Of a stretch of DNA of 10,862 nucleotides, positions 4,950 through 10,862 are shown piece after piece. The stretch spans positions 1 to 10,862 of the forward strand of contig BAXV01000099.1 of assembly GCA_001310715.1 (NCBI GenBank). Reading direction: 5' to 3'. A model generated the notes under the pieces. That model was not told the origin of the DNA, ran no database searches, and saw only the letters and a list, made by a program, of their open reading frames with translations. The translations under genes were made by a program, and so were the position numbers. The stretch's first letter is position 1; each line of letters opens with the position of its first letter. This stretch comes from Pseudovibrio sp. JCM 19062. Its GTDB lineage: Bacteria; Pseudomonadota; Alphaproteobacteria; Rhizobiales; Stappiaceae.

Positions 4950-7374
4950 TTATCCGCGCAGGTTACCACCGGTAGCCTTTTGAACGGACGCAACAATCTT
5001 GTTTGAGACTGCCTCGATATCCTCATCGGTGAGGGTCTTCTTGGTTGGCTGAAGCGTCACATCAATCGCGAGAGACCGCTGGCCTTCTGGAACGCCCTTA
5101 CCTTCGTAGATATCGAAGAGATTCACGTTTGTGATCAATGCTTTATCAGCACCTTTCGCCGCACGAAGGAGCTTATCAGCCGGAACAGAGCTGTCTACCA
5201 GGAACGCAAAGTCCCGTTTTACCGGCATAAGGTCAGCTGCATTCAGCGCACCCATGGATTTCGTCGCCTTCTTCTTCGGCTGCGGAACAGCATCGATGAA
5301 GACTTCAAACGCCACCAATGGGCCTTCAATGTCCAAGCTTTCCAATGTCTTAGGATGAATCTCGCCGAAGTACGCCAGAGTGTTTTTCGGACCCATTTTG
5401 AGGGCACCGGAGCGGCCTGGGTGGTAGTAGGATGGAGCGTCGGTGAAGACCATCAGGTTGTTGACCTGCGCACCGATGGACTCCAGTACTGCACCAGCAT
5501 CAGCTTTCGCGTCGAAAACATCAATGTTTTCAGCGTTTCCGGACCAGTGGCGACCAGAACCCGTTGGTTTGGCGGTACCGCGGCGGATGCCGGCGATGAC
5601 CATCTTCTGGCCTTTTTCGCTATCATCTTCAAAGACTTGGCCGACTTCGAAGAGTGCAACGTCTGCATATCCGCGATCTGCGTTGCGCTGAGCTGCGGTG
5701 AGCAGGCCAGGCAGCAGGGACGGACGCATGTCGGACATATCTGCGGAGATCGGATTTGCCAATGATAACCGACGGTTACCACCTCCACCGAAGAGTGCTG
5801 CGTGCGCTTCTGGAATGAAGGACCACAGAACAGCTTCGTCCATGCCGCGAGTAGCGAGGGCACGGCGGGCATTGGAGCGGCGGATCTGGCTAACAGTCAG
5901 AACCTTCTGGGAGATTGGTTCCATACGCGGGAGGGTAGCAGTTGGCACTTTGTCGATGCCAACAATGCGCATAACCTCTTCTACCAAATCAGCTTTTCCG
6001 TGTACGTCCGGACGCCAGCTTGGGGGAGAAACCTTCACAACATCACCGTTGCCCGCGACCCAGAAGCCCAGCAAGGAGAGGATAGCTTTGATCTCGCTGT
6101 GGGATACTTCCAGACCGGAGAGGCGCTTTACTTCGCTGAGTGGGAACTCAATGATGCGCTCTTCCTGTGGCACTTCTCCTACAACATGCAGGTCGGATGC
6201 TTCGCCGCCGCCACACAGGTCCGTGACCAGTTTTGTAGCAACTTCAAGGCCTTCCACCATATACGCTGGGTCCACACCGCGCTCGAAACGGTAGCGGCGT
6301 CGGTAGATACTCCCAGTTTACGACCAGTGCGGGCGATGTTGAGCGGGTCCCAGAGTGCGCTTTCGATCACCACGTTGGTGGTGTTCTCGTCACAACCTGT
6401 TGATTCTCCGCCCATAATTCCGCCGAGGGACTCAAGGCCGTTGTCGTCAGCAATGACAACTACGGTCGCGTCTACGGAATAAGTTTTTCCGTCGAGGCCA
6501 ACAAGTTCTTCACCTGCTTTGCCGTGACGAACGGTCAGGTTGCCGGAAACCTTATCTGCATCAAAGACATGCAGCGGGCGGCCCTGATCGAAGGTCATGT
6601 AGTTGGTGATGTCTACGAGGGCATTAATCGGGCGCAGACCGATAGCAATCAGGCGCTTCTGCATCCATTTTGGAGACGGGCCGTTCTTGATGCCACGGAC
6701 CACACGATAGCCAAATGCAGGACAGTGTTCCGGGTTATCTCCCAGATCCAAAAGGACTTTTGGATCACTTGCGTTGCTATTTGCGTTGATTTGCGTTTTT
6801 TGCGGGGTTTTTAGCGTTCCTAAGCCAGAAGCTGCCAAATCACGCGCAATGCCATAAACGCTCGCACAGTCGGAGCGGTTTGGAGTCAGGCCGATCTCAA
6901 TAACCGGATCGTCCAGACCAACATATTCAACATATGGAACGCCGACTGGTGCGTCTTCCGGCAGGTCGATGATGCCGTCATGTTCGTCGGATAACTCCAG
7001 CTCACGCTCGGACGCCATCATGCCGAAGCTTTCCACGTCGCGGATTTTGCCGATGGACAATGTTACATCGATACCAGGCACGTAGTCGCCCGGTTTTGCG
7101 AACACACCAACCAGACCTTTACGGGCGTTTGGTGCGCCGCAGACAACCTGCACCGGATCACCTTCGCCGGTGTCCACTTTCAGTACGCGGAGGCGATCAG
7201 CATTTGGATGCTGCTCTGCTTCCAGAACGCGGGCGATTTTGAACGTGCCGAGGCGATCAGCTGGATTGGTGATTTCTTCCACTTCCAGCCCGATCAGCGT
7301 CAGGCGCTCTACAATTTCATCAAGCTTGCATCGGTCTCAAGATGGTCCTTGAGCCAGGAAAGGGTGAATTTCAT
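4950..7374 (-). CDS. pheT: Phenylalanyl-tRNA synthetase beta subunit, frameshifted twice in this sequence
   Basis: PheT pairs with PheS as an alpha2-beta2 cytosolic enzyme that charges tRNA-Phe. The true start is ATG 7372-7374 ([18 protein letters not shown]). Domains in order: N-terminal segment; EMAP/OB-type tRNA-binding domain about 40-148 ([20 protein letters not shown]); the B3/B4 editing region around [20 protein letters not shown] and LDGKTY; B5 (about 405-475); the inactive class II core-like domain; and an FDX-ACB anticodon-binding domain over the last ~94 residues ([34 protein letters not shown]). Two shifts: one G lost near 7321 (restores SLDEIVERL) and one C lost near 6297 (restores [15 protein letters not shown]). 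Repaired length is about 808 residues, normal for PheT. Residues about 188-203 are encoded by an AACGCAAA repeat array. It lies 28 bases downstream of pheS with a weak AAGAGC Shine-Dalgarno. Confidence 0.95.
6769..6804 (-). repeat. AACGCAAA repeat, copy site 3, inside pheT
   Basis: Read on the pheT strand, four AACGCAA/CGCAA units follow one another at 9-12 base spacing (plus-strand TTGCG starts at 6769, 6781, 6791 and 6800). They code in frame for part of a low-complexity linker, [16 protein letters not shown], between the tRNA-binding domain and the B3/B4 region, where PheT length is variable. The unit matches the two intergenic arrays at 4048-4075 and 4357-4375. Confidence 0.5.
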
Positions 7375-7402
7375 TTTTTTAGCTCTTTACGTTTGGACCA
7401 AA

Positions 7403-8482
<1,080 letters not shown>

Positions 8483-8958
8483 AATCCCTCAAGGGTTTGC
8501 ATGTGCCAGCAGCTGCACACAAGTCGAGTCACAGCCGGGCAGATAAAATTCGTGGAGGTCTTTTAGCGAATGCAATGCGCGCAATAAAGGGGCTGATTGA
8601 TAATCAGGCTCTTAGATTTCCTCAATACTCCCGTTTTTCATCGGAAACTGAGGATTTGCGGCTGTTTTACCCGCTGGGGCCGCACGTAGGATGGCACGCC
8701 CTGCCCCGCTGCCTATACGCTCTTTGCCTGAGTGATGACACACAAACAGGCAAGGCGCAAAGCTTTGCGGTGCGGTTCTCACTCATGTCAGGGAGCGTTA
8801 AGCCAAGCGCATAAATCGCCCACACGCCGGACCATCATGGACACGGGCGGTGATCTTCTCAGCGATATGCATGCTCAGTGGCATCGGGAATCCTTTGGGG
8901 ATTGGTGGTTGTGTGGCGGAGGGTAGCGGAAAAGGGCGTGGGTAGGAAGGGGGATATA
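8483..8958. other. GC-rich gap upstream of pheS, probably holding the pheST promoter and leader
   Basis: No confident gene is seen on either strand in these 476 bases. It contains a perfect 14-base palindrome CGCAAAGCTTTGCG (8756-8769), an inverted repeat TTGCCTG...CAGGCAA (8724-8730 and 8747-8753), and a short CTGATT-GAT-AATCAG hairpin near 8593-8607. On the minus strand a fragment reading MPLSMHIAEKITARVHDGP (starting near 8885) and another reading VPSYVRPQRVKQPQILSFR (ending near 8641) look somewhat protein-like, but do not join into a family I know. No Phe-rich leader peptide is visible. Usual alphaproteobacterial neighbours such as rplT are absent. Confidence 0.45.
8724..8769. promoter_or_regulatory. 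Paired inverted repeats upstream of pheST
   Basis: TTGCCTG (8724-8730) pairs with CAGGCAA (8747-8753), immediately followed by the perfect palindrome CGCAAAGCTTTGCG (8756-8769). Back-to-back structures of this sort could be a transcript hairpin pair, a terminator without a T run, or an operator. Their role is not known. Confidence 0.3.
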
Positions 8959-10649
8959 TTAGGGATACTCGTAACTTCGATTTTTATGCCTATTTTTGTT
9001 GCCACTATAAATGTTGAGGGATCTATGTAGCATCTCATGAACTTTAATTTTTGTATCATGCTTAAACGAGCTCTCGGAAATTGAGGAGGCCCCCAAATGA
9101 CTATAGCTATACGGTATTTCAGAACTCAATTTTAAGCCCACGACACCCACCCTGTATAAGATTTCGAGAGACTTCCTCGCCAACTCATCGTAAGGATCGC
9201 CACGCTGATCTTCTGTCCAGAAGGCCACTTTTTCAGCAGCAGTAAACAGAGGATCAAACGCTTCTTTATCTTTATCGGCAATTTTATACGCCAAAGATTC
9301 CATGTTCTGCTTCGAGCTAAACTCTGAATAAAGGAGAACATCAGATCTATTCTCCAAAGTTGAAAGCAAGCTTGCAAGTGAAGGGTAGGCAGACTTCCAT
9401 TCCTCAATTAAAGCTTGTTTTCGGTCCACGGCATAATCTAGTTCTGCTGTATTTATGTGCTTAGGGGTTACTTCAGAATCACCATCGGCTTCCTTCAAAC
9501 ATTCATTAACAAATGCGATAGCATCTCTCGGCCTAAGGAGAGTACGTTCCAATATATAAGCTAACGATTTTTTGCGTTTTATTTCATGACAAAAGATATC
9601 ATCAAAGCAGACGTTGTCTTTTGTGTACTTTTTCCTGAAAAGATAATTTATACGCTTTTGCAGCAACTCATTGAGCTCACGAGTACTCCAGTGTATTTCT
9701 GAAATGTAGTCTTTGTATTTTTCACTTTGAAAGCCTAACTCGTCGTTTTCCTGTTTTGTTCGCTCTAAAACATCTGATCTCAGCGCGACAATAATCTTTA
9801 AGTCGTGGATCTTACGAAACTTCTGAAGAGTTTGAATTAGCGCATTTATTAGTCGAAAGCGTATCCGCTCTTCGACCCAATTTAGGTCGAGTTGATCGAT
9901 TAGGATATAGTAGGTGCGTCCTCTACTTGTCTCCTTGGAACCATTGGAAAGCGCCTCAATAACACTCGAAAGAGCAGCTAGCTGGCCACTGTTAATTACT
10001 TTTCGAGCGCGAGCGACAAACTCGCTTTTTTTGTTGAGCACTCAAATTTTGGCCATATCCAGCTTTTGTTTTGAACTTATTTACGTCGACTCCTAGTTCT
10101 GCAGTGATATTGCGTTCATAAGTTTCCGTAAGACTTCTGATATTCTCGTCCATGGTGATCCAGAATACAGATCCCCATTTCTCAATGTATTTCTCGGCTA
10201 CCTTGCGTTTGTGATCTGAAGTAAAAAAAATCAAGTACTTTATCTAATAGATATGAGGAATTCGGCTCTGAGTTCGAGTGGTACTTCATTTTGATGTATT
10301 CAATAATCAAGACATGCTTCCATAGCGTTTGAAAGAACATGTCTAGATTCGCACCAATATCATCCAAAAATCTGATAATGTCTGAATTACTTATGTAGTG
10401 CATCGACATATCAGAAGGAGTTATCTCAGAAGTCTTCCTGTTCTGTTCTTCAATATGCTTCAGAATTGCTGTTTTACCAGCACCTGTTCTGCCAGCAAGT
10501 ATCATTTTTGCAGAATCTAAATCCATAATCTCGCTGACTGCCCTGTGATTGACAAAACAGTTATTTAGAAAATCATAGTCATTTTCCGCTGAGACATTTC
10601 CGATACGGGCATCATAACTAATAATGGGATTACTTTTCTTTTTAGCCAT
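8959..10649 (-). CDS. P-loop ATPase of the Sll1717 type, frameshifted twice in this sequence
   Basis: Three frames join into one protein of about 562 residues. The first (from ATG 10649, MAKKKSNPIISYDARIGN) has the family lead-in DYDFLNNCFVNHRAVSEIM and a Walker A GRTGAGKT (53-60). The second gives DHKRKVAEKYIEKWGSVFW. The third carries Walker B YYILIDQLD (about 246-254), the sensor-like KIIVALRSDVLER (284-296), helical KAP/STAND-like regions, and the tail ending HKNRSYEYP. Shifts lie in a plus-strand A8 run at 10223-10230 and a T7 run at 10026-10032; each is repaired by removing one base. The gene is clearly AT-richer than pheST. The Shine-Dalgarno is weak (AGGCG). Family members are large stand-alone P-loop NTPases often found in variable regions; a defence or regulatory role is inference. 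No partner gene is visible within the window. Confidence 0.75.
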
Positions 10650-10679
10650 GCCATCGCGCCTATATCTATAAACTAATAA

Positions 10680-10707
10680 ATTATAACTTTAACAATAGAT
10701 ACTACAA
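10680..10707 (-). promoter_or_regulatory. Candidate promoter of the ATPase gene
   Basis: On the minus strand TTGTAG (10702-10707) and TATAAT (10680-10685) are separated by 16 bases, a sigma-70-like arrangement about 30 bases upstream of the ATPase ATG. The surrounding 150 bases are strongly AT-rich, which makes chance matches common. Confidence 0.4.
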
Positions 10708-10798
10708 TGCACTAGTATAGAAAATACACTCATAAAGAGCTTTATATTATTATACACCAATAATAAAAACTTACCTTCCCTTCACCATTAAGCTGAGG

Positions 10799-10838
10799 CC
10801 AGTGGGTATGGATCCCGCTCGGAGGCCGGGATGACACC
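10799..10838. repeat. REP-like intergenic palindrome
   Basis: ATCCCG (10812-10817) and CGGGAT (10827-10832) form a short hairpin inside a segment reading GGTATGGATCCCG on one side and CGGGATGACAC on the other. This matches the look of the dispersed GTCATCCCGG...CCGGGATCCATACCC repeats common between genes in many alphaproteobacteria. It marks the boundary of the AT-rich stretch. Confidence 0.55.
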
Positions 10839-10862
10839 GTGGGGAACTACCTTGCCTTTTAT

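Noticed and set aside
5802..6482. Long plus-strand open frame of 226 codons
   Set aside because: It lies wholly antisense to the conserved pheT coding sequence and has no ribosome binding site or family signature.
8497..8814. Plus-strand open frame of 105 codons upstream of pheS
   Set aside because: No Shine-Dalgarno, shuffled-looking composition, and the stretch more likely holds the pheST promoter on the other strand.
8483..8958. A Phe-codon leader peptide or T-box controlling pheST
   Set aside because: No short frame rich in Phe codons and no T-box-like motif could be found upstream of pheS.

Overview
The window looks like part of an alphaproteobacterial chromosome. PheS and PheT read like Hyphomicrobiales or related proteins; Pseudovibrio or another Stappiaceae member is only a guess. 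Most genes are moderately GC-rich and on the minus strand. The right end, from about 8950, turns abruptly AT-rich and carries a P-loop ATPase gene that looks horizontally acquired.

Layout. 1-605 (-): 5' part of an unrecognised gene that runs off the left edge. 742-1236 (-): DUF2165 membrane protein. 1347-2220 (-): alpha/beta hydrolase. 2363-2735 (-): GFA/CENP-V-type zinc protein. 3054-3191 (-): a short, previously uncalled single-span membrane protein with a strong Shine-Dalgarno, a hairpin terminator downstream and a TTGAC-N4-GTCAA palindrome upstream. 3547-4101 (+): DUF2267 protein. 4387-4783 (+): SmpA/OmlA (BamE-like) lipoprotein, converging with pheT across a bidirectional terminator. 4950-7374 and 7403-8482 (-): pheT and pheS, the two subunits of phenylalanyl-tRNA synthetase, as a pheS-pheT operon. 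8959-10649 (-): Sll1717-type P-loop ATPase. About 10800-10838: a REP-like palindrome.

The dominant oddity is that nearly every longer gene is broken by single-base indels, although each breaks into pieces that rejoin into a normal, motif-complete protein. I count 15 events: hydrolase 2, GFA 4, lipoprotein 2, pheT 2, pheS 3, ATPase 2. Most are one missing base in a short G/C (or A/T) run; the two in the ATPase look like one extra base in a 7-8 base A/T run. Because pheS and pheT are essential and otherwise perfectly conserved in sequence, consensus errors explain this better than gene decay. Broken genes are therefore annotated as single CDSs with the shift sites listed.

The pieces most worth following up are the ATPase island beside pheST (possible defence function by association only), the small membrane protein with its palindromic operator-like site, and a CAACGCAAA repeat that appears at three places, one of them inside the pheT coding sequence.
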